DNA of 64,000 bases from Codonopsis lanceolata (lineage: Eukaryota; Streptophyta; Magnoliopsida; Asterales; Campanulaceae). This document shows, in pieces, positions 1-12,539 of the stretch. How positions within the stretch are numbered: the stretch's first letter is position 1; each line of letters starts with the position of its first letter. The DNA lies in contig CM028377.1 of NCBI GenBank assembly GCA_013146195.2, positions 2,666,001 to 2,730,000 of the forward strand, given 5' to 3'. A model generated the notes under the pieces. It ran no database searches, was not told where the DNA came from, and was given only the letters and a program-made list of their open reading frames with translations. Position numbers and translations under genes: made by a program.

Positions 1-3000
1 AATCACAAACCCACGTGAATTCCATGAAGAAAAGCACCGTCTCATTTACTCTGCCTCTGCTTCTCTCTAGCCACTAAAATTCCAAATATCCCGAGCTCCT
101 CCGTCTTATCACTTCAAAGGATTTTCTCCCCACGTGAAAGAAAGTTTGATCATCACGGAGTGATTCATATTATTAATTCGTTACGATAATATCAACCCTC
201 ACTTCTATTGCGTGAAATTATATTTTCTTCACACTAGTGTAGTTTTCTTATATTTCATACACTACAAATTGGATACGAAATAACAGTTTCATAGAGGAAG
301 AAGATATGCTAATATGGAAATTTCACGACTTTTAAGTAAATGATATGCAATTTAACTTTAATTTTACGTATGTCCTAAAGAATTAAATTTGAATATATAT
401 ACATTCAATGTTATCAGCCAAATTGCCTTTGGCTTCTAACTTTAACACAATGCATTTTGATTTCTCGCTTTTCGCAACTCCAAGAAACTCAACAATACCT
501 TCATGGTTAAATTGTCTGAACCACCGAATTTCATTATCAAGTTGTTTCAGTTTCTTTTACGTGTTTCACGGTTATTTGTTGATGATGAAGGTTGTAAGGA
601 TTATCTTTTGGTACCATCCCTACACTTCCCCATAACTGCCTTCACCAATCTTGTTTTCATTGTTGAAGTAGTTTGTATATATTTCCAAGTCACGCTTACT
701 TGGACAACCTAAGATTCAAGAAATAAAAAAGTGCAATGAAGTATCAAGACGATAGTGCTTCACAAACTTTAATATATATATATAGCGAAGTGATTTGGTT
801 TCTTTTTATTAGTACGATGGTAAACTACATAAAAGAGTTCTCTCACTAAACTTTTTTTTCCACATTGTTCAGTGTTACTTACATTTGAAACAAGTAAATT
901 AAAAGTCAAACTTGATGTCTTGGGGTCCGTTTTTGTAAGATTAATTATCTAAGTTCATGATCTCAAGAACAAACTGCAAATTTCATGTATACAATCTAAT
1001 TGCAACGAGTCTTGTATTTAAAATGAATTTCATGTTGTTACTCACTTGCAATCATAGCTTGTTCCTACAAATTAGGTATTATACAAGCTATGATTGCTCC
1101 TACATAATGGAAATAAAAAGACATAATTACAGTAGGTCAACGAAAGAGTCAAGTAAACAAATAAACATAATCATACATAAGTGCTACACCAATGGTCCAG
1201 CCATATACCTTAAGCTAAAAGCGTTGAACAATTCAATTGCTTGTAATGACTAAACAAATCCTACATTTGACAAACAGTCAATTATTTGTTTCTAATAGAA
1301 AGTGGAAACATAAAAATGGGAATGTAATCGACAAGAGATTTGAAGTATAATAGTAGTTTATGAGTTATGACGAACCTTTAAACAAAGAAACCACGGTCGA
1401 ACAATGTTGGGTGTCATCAACTACACAAAACGGATGATCGAATTTCATAAAAATCAGTCGAAGTTTAACATAAACCGCTCCATCAAATAAATTCCAAGAA
1501 TCATCGAGACCAAGCGCCATATAATCCAAAATCTGTATTCAATTGACAGCAAATCATGATTTGAAAAGTCTCTTTAGCATACCAAGCATGTCTGAATTTG
1601 TTTGAGGAGAGAATAACAGTACCTTACTATTTGAAAGTCGTGGGCTTTGACAAGACGATACATGTAAAATATTTTGTAGGTAAATCAAAATAATGAAGGT
1701 ACCACAGTGACTCTTGTTTTTTTATTTTTTTATTTTTTTTATCCACCAATCATACGAATCATTAAAATTTAATGAATTTGTATTTATATTAGTAGAATAC
1801 CTTTACAGCGTACGAGATAAATCATAATTAAAGTTCATGATTTATCTTTTTTGTAAATAGAAAGTGTAACCTATTTTGACACTATATTTATACTATTATT
1901 ACTCATAAAAAAAAAGATAAATCATTTTTTGATAAGTACTTATAAAAAATAATGTATTAGCACACGACACTTATTTTTTAAAAAAATAAAGTTACCAGTA
2001 CCACCCCAATTAACAAATTTCATTAATTGCATGCTTAGGCATAAGCATAGGGGTTGAATGCCATGTATCAATTAGCGGGCATCAATTTTAAAAGCCTAGT
2101 ATAGCAGACAGTCCATGGGTTTGATTAGACGGGCTTTCCACAGGAATTGGGCAGACACGGGCTTTCATGGGCTTACAATTGATTGTCTTGTTTTGAAAAA
2201 TGTTAGCTTCAACCCATCAATTCATTGTCATGAGATTTTTTGGAGACCATTATTTTGTGGGCTATAATTTAATTGTCATTTAGCCCATCAATTCATTGCA
2301 CAATTATTCAAGATCAATATAAAAATATATTACAAGTACTAACTTTAAATGTATTATGTATGCACACAAATAATTTCTAGAGATTATGTTTGAAATTACA
2401 ACCTTAAAAGTCTTAACTTCAAATGTAAGCCAACAATAAATTAAAGTCTTAAATATTATTCATAAAACATTTCCCTTAATTCATCAACTTAAGTTTACCA
2501 AACAATAATCAATTACATCATTTTCAACATTTTTCTCACTAGTTTCTGTTTCCATTTCTAGAAAATAAAATAAAAAAGCAAGACAAAACACAAAAAACCC
2601 ATTTTAGGCAAAAACACACGAACAAATCAGTCGAGAGGTAACAAAATGGTGGCCCTGAACAGAATAATAATTTACCTTCAAAAAAAAAAACAACCAAGTA
2701 CCACTTATTTAACCTAATTTAAGGACAAAAAAGGGGGGTCTTCATTATTTTTGTTTATTATTGATAAAAGTATCACTTATTTATTAACCTAATTCCGAAA
2801 TTCTCAAAACAATTTTAAAAAAATTAGCCCTAACCACCTTAACAGAATCTTTGAGCATATCAATGTTTTCAACCTTTTAATCAATGTTTTGGAATTTAGT
2901 TCGACATCAGTGTTTTTCATTAAAAAAAATGTTGAAAAATTGTATCCCCTAACAGAATTCTTAATTGTTTATTGAAATTTTGTTTTCACAATTTGGTTTA

Positions 3001-5035
3001 GCGTACTCTGCTCTAACACTAGCTGTTTGAAGATAGCAGCTGATGGATAAGATGAAAGATTTCTGTAAGAAAGAGGGGTACCTGAAGCGGCGACGGCGAT
3101 GAGGGTGGGTTTGGGGAGTCCGGGAGATCAGAGAGGCTGAAGCGGCGACGTCGAGGCTGAAGCGGCGAACTCGGTGACGGTGCCGCTAGAACGAAGAGGA
3201 AGGGCTATAACTCGTTGACTGAGAATTGAGAATGAAACAGGGGTTTTATAATACAACACTCACAAAATTACATGTTAAGTGGCACATGCACTTTGACGCT
3301 GTGGTAACTACAGCTGTAAAAATGTTTTGAATTGGAACATGTATCTCACATAGAGCCGTTAAAATGGGTCAGGACCCGTTGGATCAATCCAAACCGTTGC
3401 TTAAAATAGTGGGTTGGGTTGAGAGATTAACAACCTAAAAAAAGTGGGTCATATGGGTTGGACCCATATGGGTCACGGGTTAAGTGGTATGGGACGGGTT
3501 TTTAATGGGCTGACCCGTTTATGATTAAAAAGTTAAAAAACAAACAATTTTCAATTTGTGACTTGTGACTTGTGAGATTGACGTCTCACTGCTTGGCTCA
3601 GTGGTTCTGCCGCATGCAATGGGCCTCTGCCATTTACCTTTCCAAAACATTTACATTACCCACCAAATTAACAATCAACATTTACTTTCCCAAACCAAAT
3701 CCCAATCCCAAATTACCTTCGGCTTCAACCTTCGAGTTTGCGAGAAAGTGCGACCATGGCGATTGGCGGAGACTCTTCATCTTCGGCGAGATTGATGGCA
3801 CTCATAGCCGGCTAACACACTCTCTTAAGTCGGTCGCCGTCTCTCAAGTCTCAACCTCTCTCCCGTTCTATTAATCTGCAATAAATGCTTGTGAGTTATG
3901 ACTGATTATATGAAAGTTTTGGCATGAATTTTATGATATGAAATGAGTTCTTATTTTTAATGGCAGCACAAGTGTGTTCTGTTGATTTTCTCTGTTATTG
4001 ATGCGTTTATTATAGATTAATTGAACGAATGAACAAAAGGCACGGATATGAGCCCATTGCACATTGGGAGTAATTATATGGTTAGACTAATGTTGTTCTT
4101 CGATCATTCCTATATTTTATCTCTGGATTTGAGCTATGCTCATTTGGTGGAAAGAAGATTGAAATATTATAATGTTATGGTTTTGTGAAAGAAGATTGAA
4201 ATGTTATAATGCAAACCTACTTTTTGGTTGTCTATTTGCTCCCTTCGTGGACCAGGAATTTATCAATGCAAGATAATTGGTCAAACTGTGTTGTGTAGAA
4301 CATTGGAAAATTGAAAATAAAAGAAATAGTCTTTAGGTAGAAAAAATTGGTGGGTTGACCCATTTGACCCACAACCCATGTTAGGTTGGGTTGGTGTTTT
4401 ATTGACCCGTTACCTAGATGGGTTGACCCGCCCCACACCGTTATATGGTGGGTTTTCTTGACCCGTGGGCTGACCCAACCTACTAACCCGTTTTGACAGC
4501 TCTAATCTCACATCCACTTTACTTTTTAAAGGAAAGTTGTCATCACTGACACTCATCGTAATACTGTTGATTACTGATTTTTTTTATTTTTTTTTTGCTT
4601 TTGCTCCTTATACCAAAACTCGTTTGTCATTAGTCCTCGTACCAACCAATTTCAATAAAGTTGATCATTCAATTTAGTTATTTTATTTTTATCCGTTAAA
4701 TTAATACATATGCATCTCACGTGCGTTTTAGGTAAGGTAAAATAGTCATTTTTCCTTTTGAAAGTACACGAACCTATTGTATATGCGACAATAATTATTG
4801 TTATTTTTTTCGTAAGGATTGTTTAAATAATATTAAACTATTTAAATATATGTTCAATATTAAAAGATTATTAAAAAATTAGAAATTACTTAATATTAAA
4901 CTATTTAAATATTATATGAATATTAATTTGTGTAGTTAATACAATGTTACAAAAAAAACCTATTATAGTATAACTTGATAATTTTAAATTTACCAGCTAT
5001 AATACTAACAATTCTATTTTACTATTGTTCAAAGA
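1..5035 (+). repeat. Segmental duplication block I, copy 1
   Basis: This stretch is matched in the same orientation by 22410-28065, and only scattered substitutions are visible over the first several hundred bases. The match begins at base 1, so it probably continues upstream of the window. Copy 1 carries a hAT insertion (3351-4504) that copy 2 lacks, and it lacks the Helitron (26638-27672) and about 660 bases (23708-24368) found in copy 2. No convincing gene lies here. Bases 1-75 are the edge of an unrecognised minus-strand reading frame that is seen more fully at 22118-22480. The rest is AT-rich non-coding DNA. Confidence 0.93.
3351..4504. mobile_element. Non-autonomous hAT element with 8-bp target duplication
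   Basis: The ends are TAGAGCCGTTAAAATGGGT on the left and, read inward from the right, TAGAGCTGTCAAAACGGGT. The element is flanked by a perfect 8-bp duplication ATCTCACA (3343-3350 and 4505-4512), which is the hAT hallmark. The duplicate locus near 26528 has one copy of this target and no element, so the insertion followed the segmental duplication. No transposase is present. A GC-richer core (about 3560-3870) contains a 19-codon ATG frame at 3756-3815 and could be a captured 5' exon, but I do not recognise it. Confidence 0.93.
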
Positions 5036-6377
5036 AATAATTAAGGCCCAGTCTGGAGCCTAGCACCCGCCTAATGATTTTTAGAACCTTGAGTGTGTAT
5101 TCACTTTATAGTTTGTTTTTCAAAAATATGCATTTATTTAATTTTTATTTAGAAATAGTTACTCTCATCTGTTTCTAAATAATTGTCTTGATTTCAAAAT
5201 TACTCTTTAGATAAACATTTTTATGACTTTAACCTTATTTTTTTCTTTCTACTCTAATTATGTCACATGCACAAGAGTATTAAAGGAAACTATGCGTTAC
5301 AACAATATTTATAAGGGTAAATTGTAGATAACCTCCCAATTGTGGGTCGAGTTTGGGTTGATCCCTCAACTATCAATTGAAACATGTGCCCCCTCATCTT
5401 TATATATTACTTTTACCATAATATTATAACGATAAGAAATTGTTTGTATTGATAATTTGTAGGCATAAAGAGGATTTTAGAGTAACAAGGGTAAAATAGT
5501 TAATTGGGACACCAAAATGATATTATAGTAAAAAAAACTTAAAGATGGTCACATGAGTCTCAGATAGGCATTTTTTGTCGATTTAAATAGCAGTGCCTAA
5601 ATAGATTGTGTGATTAAAGGAATTGTAATAGTTGCTGGGACACATTGCTTCAATTAGTAGTCAAGGGTGACAATTTAATCCCAAGACATAGTTGACGGGA
5701 GTTATTGGTAATTTACCGACAATAATTTTTTTCTAAAATGATGTATGAATCAAATATGACGATTATTTAGGAACGATAATATTTTATGACAACAACAATA
5801 AAAAAAAAGTATTTGAGTCAATCTCGTAAATAAGATGAATTTTTAGTTTTTAGTACCATTTTTTTAGCGTCTTGAAGATTAAGTGACATCTTTATTTCAT
5901 GCGCTACAATTAATAATGATGCTAGTATTTTTTTTTAAGAAGTATTATAAAATAATCACAAACTTATGACAAAAGTGTATTAGAGAGAGAAAGAGAAAGA
6001 AAACCTTTTATTAAGAGTTGAAGAGATGAGTAAATAATTTTACAACGCTCGGTATTTATAGCCGAGCATGGGATGGAAGTAATTATCTATCGGTACTGTT
6101 GTGCCAACTTTTTCAAAGATGGCATAAATGGTATAACACAATTTCTTCTTCATTAGAGGCTATTGTTCACTTTGACTTTGGCATTCTCATAACAAGAAGT
6201 AAATAATCATCATATCCTACTTGCTACATATATTACTAAAAGAAACATTTATCTTAAATAGAAGTTGAGTACCGAGATTGGGTGATCCCCACACCTTTAG
6301 TAAAAATGTTTTTTTTTTTATTTTTTTTCTCTTTAAGGCAAATACTTGTGTAAGACGGTTTCCAGGCATTTTTTGTA
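5036..6377. other. Non-coding AT-rich region with MITE relics
   Basis: No gene is visible. A TIR element of about 400 bases is likely at 5317-5716: its left end reads GTAAATTGTAGATAACCTCC, and the right end, complemented, reads GTAAATTACCAATAACTCCC. A decayed Stowaway-like relic lies around 5100-5310. The rest is AT-rich. Confidence 0.5.
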
Positions 6378-7798
6378 GGGTTAAGTATACCATTAGTCTC
6401 TGAACTTTGACCAAACCCATCATCAGCCCCTCAACTTCAAAAAGTTTCACCACTGACCAAAAGAGACCTTTTTTTTTTCTCATCGGAGGTCCCTAGCTCT
6501 AACGCCATTTGTGTATTTCCGTTAAGTGAGCATGTGTCACTCACATGCACAAAATAAGGGGGGCATGTATAACATCATCAAAATAAAGGGGTAATGTGAA
6601 AATTTTACTATCAAGCCTTTACTTCTTTCTCTAAACTCACTATGGCTTCTTCAACTTCTCTCTCTTCGAGCCCTAGAACTCACCTCCACCACTTCCCATG
6701 GCGGAAATTCTCCACCCGAAAACCCCATTTCTACCCCAACTTCATCTTCATTTCAAACCTTCGCATCCTCAAAATCCAAAAAAAACAAAAAAAACCTTCA
6801 ATTTGTTTCATTTCTTCTTCCCCTTACAACCTCAATCTCTCTTCCTTAAAATACCCAATTTTGATCAATTCCCACCCTTTGTCCGACTTTATCGATCGAC
6901 GCCAATTGCACCGACAACTTCCAAGACTTCACCAATTTACAAACTATATCCGACAGCTTCATCCACCACCAAACTGCCGCCCCCTCCGAATCCACCGAGT
7001 GGATTTTCCTCCCAGACCCCACCTGGATTGAATCGCTCTTCACAAGAAACTTCCTTACTGAAGAACGAGTGAAAATTGATTTGAAGGAAATTGAGAGGAG
7101 AAAGTATTATGAATTGAGGAGGAGGTAGGTTAGGACCGAAACAGAGACGTGGGGAAAGGACGACCAAGGAGTATAGAGAGTTTGAAAAGGTTATGTGCGA
7201 GAAGAGTTTGCCTTATATGAAGAAGTTGTTTCTGGGTTGGTTTGAGCCGTTGAGGGAAGCTATTGAAAAGGAGCAGAGGTTGCATAAGTTGAAGAAGAAG
7301 ATGAAGGTGGTAGAATTTGTGCCGCATATTAATTGTTTGCCGGCAGATAAGATGACAATTATTGCTATGCACAAGTTGATGGCATTGTTGATGATGGAGC
7401 ATGAGCATAGGTGTGTTAGACTGATTGAGGATGCCATTCACATTGGTGTCGAAATCGAGCTGGAGGTGAGTTATGAAGTTGTTATATACTAATAATTATT
7501 TTGGAATTGTAAACTGTTGCGAGGGATGGGAGTGATGAGAGGGAAGGCAGTGAGGGCAAAAGGTTTTATAGTAAAATTTTCACATTGCTCTCTTATTTTG
7601 ATGATGTTATACATGACCCCCTTATTTTGTGCATGTGAGTGACACATGCTCACTTAACGGAAATATACAAACGACTTTAGGGCAAGAGACCTCTGATGGG
7701 CAAAAAAAGCATACTTTGGTCAGTGGTGAAACTTTTTGAAGTTGGAGGACTGATGATGGGTTTGACCAAAGTTCAGGGACTAATGATATACTTAACCC
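6378..7798 (+). mobile_element. Pack-MULE carrying an RNA polymerase gene fragment
   Basis: Long inverted termini of about 240 bases (6378-6620 and about 7565-7798) start with GGGTTAAGTATACC and its complement. They are flanked by a perfect 9-bp duplication TTTTTTGTA (6369-6377 and 7799-7807). Long TIRs with 9-bp duplications are diagnostic of Mutator-like elements. No transposase is inside; the interior is a fragment of a host gene, which defines a Pack-MULE. It would need an autonomous MULE elsewhere to move. Confidence 0.93.
6642..7491 (+). pseudogene. Captured fragment of phage-type organellar RNA polymerase (RpoT family)
   Basis: The region resembles the N-terminal extension of plant T7-type RNA polymerases, the nuclear-encoded enzymes that transcribe chloroplast or mitochondrial genes. 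Visible blocks include DPTWIESLF, KEIERRKYYELRRR, YMKKLFLGWFEPLREAI and LPADKMTIIAMHKLMALLM. The ATG at 6642 opens a Ser-rich transit-peptide-like start. The frame shifts between about 6840 and 6890, has a TAG stop after ELRRR (about 7126) and shifts again near 7165. The fragment ends at a splice-donor-like GAG|GTGAGT near 7466, so genomic DNA rather than cDNA was captured. The polymerase catalytic domain is absent, so no polymerase can be made. Whether the source is the plastid or mitochondrial member cannot be told. Confidence 0.85.
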
Positions 7799-7807
7799 TT
7801 TTTTGTA

Positions 7808-8741
7808 AGACGAATTCTTTTTACCCGACCCACCGTGTGGTGGTGGGTTGAGCTGTGAGAGAGTGGGGCTTCATCTTACGAATTAAGATTCGTATGACGA
7901 TTTTACAGGAGTCCTACTCTCTCTTTAAATTTATACTTTGATCTTATATAGTTATCATATTTTTTTTATTCCATCTGAAAAAAAAATTGCTCTGTTTCCA
8001 AATATTCTATTTTATGAAAGCCTTTTCACCACTTTAGATTTACTTTTCCTTATAACTTAAATGTAGGACATATGCAAATGAATTTTAAAGAAAAATATAA
8101 ATTTCAGCAATATTTATAAGAGAGGCCAATAAAATAAGATGGTTATTAAGAGCAAAATTTTAGGTTTACTACAACTTTACTACTAAGCTTTAATGAATGT
8201 CTAATGTGTTTAAATGAAAGACAACTATATCCTTCACTAAGACTTGATTATAGTAATTGTTGTAGAAATAAACCTAGGATTGTTGAAGACGGAGTGGAGG
8301 GTAGAGAAGTACGTGGTTCGTTTTGGTTTGGTTCTGGCCAAAATCACGAACCGAATCGAATGACTCGGTTTGGTTTAGTTCGGTTTTGTGGTTTATATAA
8401 AAAAAATTAATCAACTTAACTAACATTAAAAATAATAGTAAAAATAAGATTTAAATTTTGAATTAATATCAAACATTAGAAAATAACCTACTAAAAAAAT
8501 TATCATAAAGATTATACATATCAGATGAAGGTTCAGAATAATTAATTGTTATATAATAAATATTATATAATAAATAAATAAATATATATATGTTGATTTA
8601 GTTCGATTCGATTGGGTTCAATACCGAACCGAACATTTTCTAATTCTTAAATCAAAATCGAATCATTTTCGATCAAATCGACTGGTTTTATTGGTTCGGT
8701 TCAGTAGTGTGGTTTGGATGTACACGGCACCCAGAGGGTGT

Positions 8742-8814
<73 letters not shown>

Positions 8815-9144
8815 GACTAAATGACTAATGCACATAACACATTTAATTTTCCACATAAATCTGCTTACTAAAAATAGATCATCATTAAATAAGTCTAACC
8901 TTCAAAATCTAGATTATATTTAATGTTAAACTTTTGTTTTGGAAATTATAAATAAAAAAATATCAATGTTATGGGCAATATCCCTTCGCATACTTCTTTA
9001 CCTTTGTTTGTTTTTAGATTTCTGCAAAAACTCTTCATTTTTTGTTTTTTTAATCAAGTTAATTGAATGTAACAACTATATTTGTTACATTGTAAATAAT
9101 GTTGAATGGATGTAGAAATCATGAGCACCCGAAGCATCACATGT
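7808..9144. other. Non-coding region with GGTTCGG-rich MITE relic
   Basis: No gene is visible. Around 8308-8712 the left side has repeated GGTTTGGTT-type motifs and the right side has CGATTCGATTGGG and TTGGTTCGGTTCAG. This is typical of decayed hAT-type MITEs, but the ends are too degraded to fix. A decayed Stowaway-like relic lies around 7940-8130. Confidence 0.4.
8741..8810. repeat. Compound microsatellite (CT)n(AT)n
   Basis: About 20 bases of CT are followed directly by 50 bases of AT. Similar pure TA runs occur at 21798-21828, 23192-23217, 26640-26664 and 33350-33370. Confidence 0.95.
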
Positions 9145-9786
9145 ATAATTGAATCACTCAATTTTTGATTTTAAAATCAGTATAAATTTTAAGAAATTCG
9201 TTCACAATTATATTTGTAAAAACAGAGAACAATAGTTTCCAAAATGTCGCTCTTATTCATGTTAGTGAAACAGATCAATCCAAACAAGCTATAAAGGGCA
9301 ATGAAAATCTGATTAGTACAAGTTTACAATGATATATTTTTATTTAAGCGGTTCTCCTTAATTTATTATTTTAATTTTTTTTCTTATTCATTTTACTTAC
9401 TCTCTCTGTCCTTAAATTATCGTTTTCCTTTCCTTTTTCGTCTGTCCCAAAATAATTGTCCAATTTGAAACTTACATTTTTAAAACATCATTTTCATTAT
9501 TTTATTCTTACTTTTTCACCCTACTTTAATTATGGGTTACATATGAAAAAACTAATCGATTATAAATTAGGGTGCAAATGTTGAATTAAATAGTTGGAGT
9601 AATTATTAGGAGAGAGATAACAAAATTTTAAATTGAGACGAAAGAGAGAACGGAGACCAGCAAAGGAAGGAAGAGAGACAAAGGAAGAGACCATGTTAAG
9701 GCAACATTTCTAAATATGGAGGTTGGTAGGCTGGTGCTAGTTCTGTGAACTGGGACTAGGGATGTGGGTAGCTGGGTAAGTAATAA

Positions 9787-10471
9787 GAGCATCCTCAATG
9801 TAATACTCGGTAATTCTTATTACAACTTTTTAAGTGGGTCTACTGTCACTTATACATATTTTTCTTTTTACCAACTTAAGAATATATCTTTTCATTGTAT
9901 ATTATTCTTAACATATTCTTAACTAGGTCTCACTGTCACCTCATTAACTTTATACTTCATTCTTATTTTTATACTTATCAACAAATAAATTTAAAACACG
10001 TTATTTAATATATTTCATATTTAAATATTTCGTATAAATAATTAATTTATAAATTAAGATAAATTAATTTAAAAATAATAATTACATTATTATTTTTAGA
10101 TTTTATAATTTATTAATTTAATTAATAAATTATCTATAAAAAAGGGTTTAAAATTCTTTTAAACAAAATCCCCGCCAAAACAACACACCAGTCGGCCCCC
10201 CCACCCCCACCCCACCCTACCCTACTCCCAAAAAGTGAAAAGTAAAAAAAAATTGACTTCTGTCACTTCTCTGCAGCCACCCCTCCTCCCTCTCACATAG
10301 CCAAAAAAATTGGCTCACTTCCCTAGGTAAATAGTAAACTTCTTAGTGGGTAAGTTTTTTTTTTCTCTTTCCTACATGGAGATGTAAGAATTTTTCTACC
10401 ATTGTTAAAATGTGTATTCTTAATAAGAATTTTGCTAAGAATTGGGTATTTTATTACCAATGGTGATGCTC
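9787..10471. mobile_element. PIF/Harbinger-type MITE (Tourist-like)
   Basis: The ends read GAGCATCCTCAATGTAATAC on the left and, complemented, GAGCATCACCATTGGTAATA on the right. The flanks are TAA at 9784-9786 and 10472-10474, the trinucleotide duplication of PIF/Harbinger elements. The matching site in copy 2 (around 31128) lacks the element, which supports a post-duplication insertion. No coding sequence is seen in its 685 bases. Confidence 0.85.
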
Positions 10472-10976
10472 TAACAATAGAGAGTGAGGAGGAAAGGAGA
10501 CAGGGATTAGAAACTCGTACATGAAACGGTGAAAGTGTGTATGTGTGAGCAGGTGGTGGGGGGTGTCAATGTGTGTGTTTCCGCTTTCGAGTTTGTTTTC
10601 TTTTCCTTTCTTTTTCCTTTGTTTGGGTAAACGATGGAGAGAGGTGGAGTAGATTTGACAGTCAGCGTGACAGACAAGTGTGTATTTGACTATTGACTTT
10701 GCCAGGAAGACAGTTTGGTTTATACAAACAATATTTTATTTCTGTTTTAATCCAAAGAAAGTTATATGTTTCCGACAAAAACCTATTGTTTTGGCATCCA
10801 ACTTTTCAAAAACTTATAAAATGGTTACTGAAAGTTTAAAACTTGCAATAAAACAACTAAATATTAAATAGGCTAAAAGCGAGTCCATTTTTTTATATGA
10901 ACGTTAAGTTATATTCATCCGTTAAATTATGTCATTACCTATTTTACCCTTATAAATACTAAATTTTTATGTGAAA

Positions 10977-11318
10977 TTAGAAACAAATATAGTTATATAT
11001 CAATAATATATGAAAAAATTTATCCGACAAGATTGATTCGGGTTGGACCCAGTACATGGCCGCCATGGAATGTGTAAATCCAATTAGCAATGAGATATAA
11101 AAAATACAAAAAATAATAATAAGTAACACACTTGTGAGGAAGAACTCGGGTAGGAACATGAGATTGCAACTGGGTATAAAAACAGTAGTAGCAGAAGAAT
11201 CATGAGTGAAACAAGAAGGCCAACCTTTCAAAACCCTAGGACTCCACAAATCCCCCAATGCCGTCAACTGTACGAAGCAAGTCCACAACAACACCGTTGT
11301 TGTCGCCCTAAACAACAT
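10977..11318 (-). pseudogene. Captured gene fragment, unrecognised, signal-anchor-like start
   Basis: A minus-strand ATG frame of 113 codons starts with a hydrophobic stretch (MLFRATTTVLLWTCFVQL) followed by LWSPRVLKGWPSCF. That block is faintly reminiscent of the stem region of plant O-fucosyltransferase-like (GT106/GT65) enzymes, but the match is too weak to name it. The last half of the frame is probably read-through of an intron. The homologous sequence in copy 2 (around 32400-32560) has a frameshift. The sequence lies beside the left TIR of the long-TIR element described at 31985-33205, so it is probably cargo rather than a resident gene. Confidence 0.35.
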
Positions 11319-11779
11319 AATCTACGAAATCCATAATATAAAAGTGAAAATCTCAACCATAGTCGATGAATTTGAAATCTTTAGAAAGAAAAAAAAAACA
11401 AACGGTTGGAGATGCAAATTAACTAGACGTCGACTAAGTTGCCTGATCGAGCAACCGTGTAGATCTTGCTTTCATCATCGGATCTGACAGAGGGACGAGA
11501 GCAAAGATGAAAAAGGTCGACTAAGGTAATAGATGAAACCGTAGAGCAAAATGTGTTTTTAAGGACGTTTGATTGTGTCCTTAAATCTAGCTTTATAAGA
11601 CGCCTTATTTGATAGGACGCAAACTTAGTCATCCTATCTAAAGGGCTAGCAAAAAGTTAATAGGACACTTGTGGACAACTTAATAAAGTCTATGTATTAT
11701 AACGCCTTTAATAGTCCCATAAAAAAACGTCCTAATATCTCTTTAAAACAATGGTCTATTGCGTCCTAATATAGTAGTG

Positions 11780-11998
11780 TGATAGGACGAGAAAAAATGT
11801 CCTAATATTTCATATTGATAGGACAAATTTTCTTATCCTAATATAGCACCTTGATAGGACGAATTTTTTCGTCCATAATATATCATCTTGATAGGACAGT
11901 TTATTGTCCTAATACCATATCTTGATACGACACGTTTAGGCATCTCAATATTACCACTTGATAGGACGGGATTGGACATCTCAACATTAGATTATAGG
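11780..11998. repeat. Array of about 36-bp hairpin repeats, CACTA subterminal type
   Basis: Six to seven units each start TTGATAGGACG and carry a complementary half (CGTCCTAATAT) after a short loop, so each unit can fold on itself. Degenerate units continue from about 11590 and to about 12090. Clustered short direct and inverted repeats near element ends are typical of CACTA (En/Spm) transposons, where the transposon's own DNA-binding protein sits. A TAGTG pentamer at about 11775-11779 matches a CACTA terminus, but the partner end was not found. Confidence 0.65.
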
Positions 11999-12539
11999 AC
12001 AGCCATGCCCCTACAATTTTTGGAACTATGGCGTCCTAAGAAGCACTTACACTTCACATACTAGGACGATCTATGGCGTCCAAATTGAATTTAAAAAATT
12101 GTATCTTATAAAATAATGCTTTAAAAGCTTCGCATATACCACTATAATAGACATCAATATTCACATGCCACTAAAAACATATACTTAAAAAGGAAAATCA
12201 AGACATTTGAAATTAACTTTTTAATATTAAAACATAATAATGTCATACAAATTTATCTTTAACAAGTATATCTCAAAAACATAGTCTAATACTTGAACAT
12301 CCACTAATCAACATCTTCTAAGAAAAAAAGAAAAAAAAAACATAATAAAAACAAAGTTGAACCTAAAATCTAAACATAGTAAATAAACACTAAGAGCTAA
12401 TAAAGATAATTGTTCCATGAAACCGAAAAAGCAATCATGCATTCGCAACTTAACGCATTTCATCCACTGACACCACCTACAATTTGACATGTTATATATA
12501 TATATATATATATTAGTATTATGTAAACGTTCATTTATC

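Larger units (their letters stand above)
9145..11547 (+). repeat. Segmental duplication block II, copy 1
   Basis: This block matches 30315-32764 in the same order and orientation as block I, so both blocks probably came from one event. The DNA between blocks (5036-9144 here, 28066-30314 in copy 2) does not match by eye. Copy 1 contains a PIF/Harbinger MITE (9787-10471) that copy 2 lacks. Homology stops sharply near 11547, where CACTA-like repeat DNA begins. Confidence 0.9.

Noticed and set aside
261..272. CACTACAAATT at about 261 and 22670 as a CACTA transposon terminus
   Set aside because: It lies inside the segmental duplication with no inverted partner or 3-bp duplication; a chance match.
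408..1253. Frames conserved between duplicate copies (408-635, 957-1253 and their counterparts)
   Set aside because: Conservation is explained by recent duplication of the DNA; composition is AT-rich and no protein family is recognisable.
11780..11998. Regularly spaced repeats resembling a CRISPR array
   Set aside because: Units are self-complementary, degenerate and only about 36 bases in total with no distinct unique spacers, and the context is a plant genome with CACTA-type genes.
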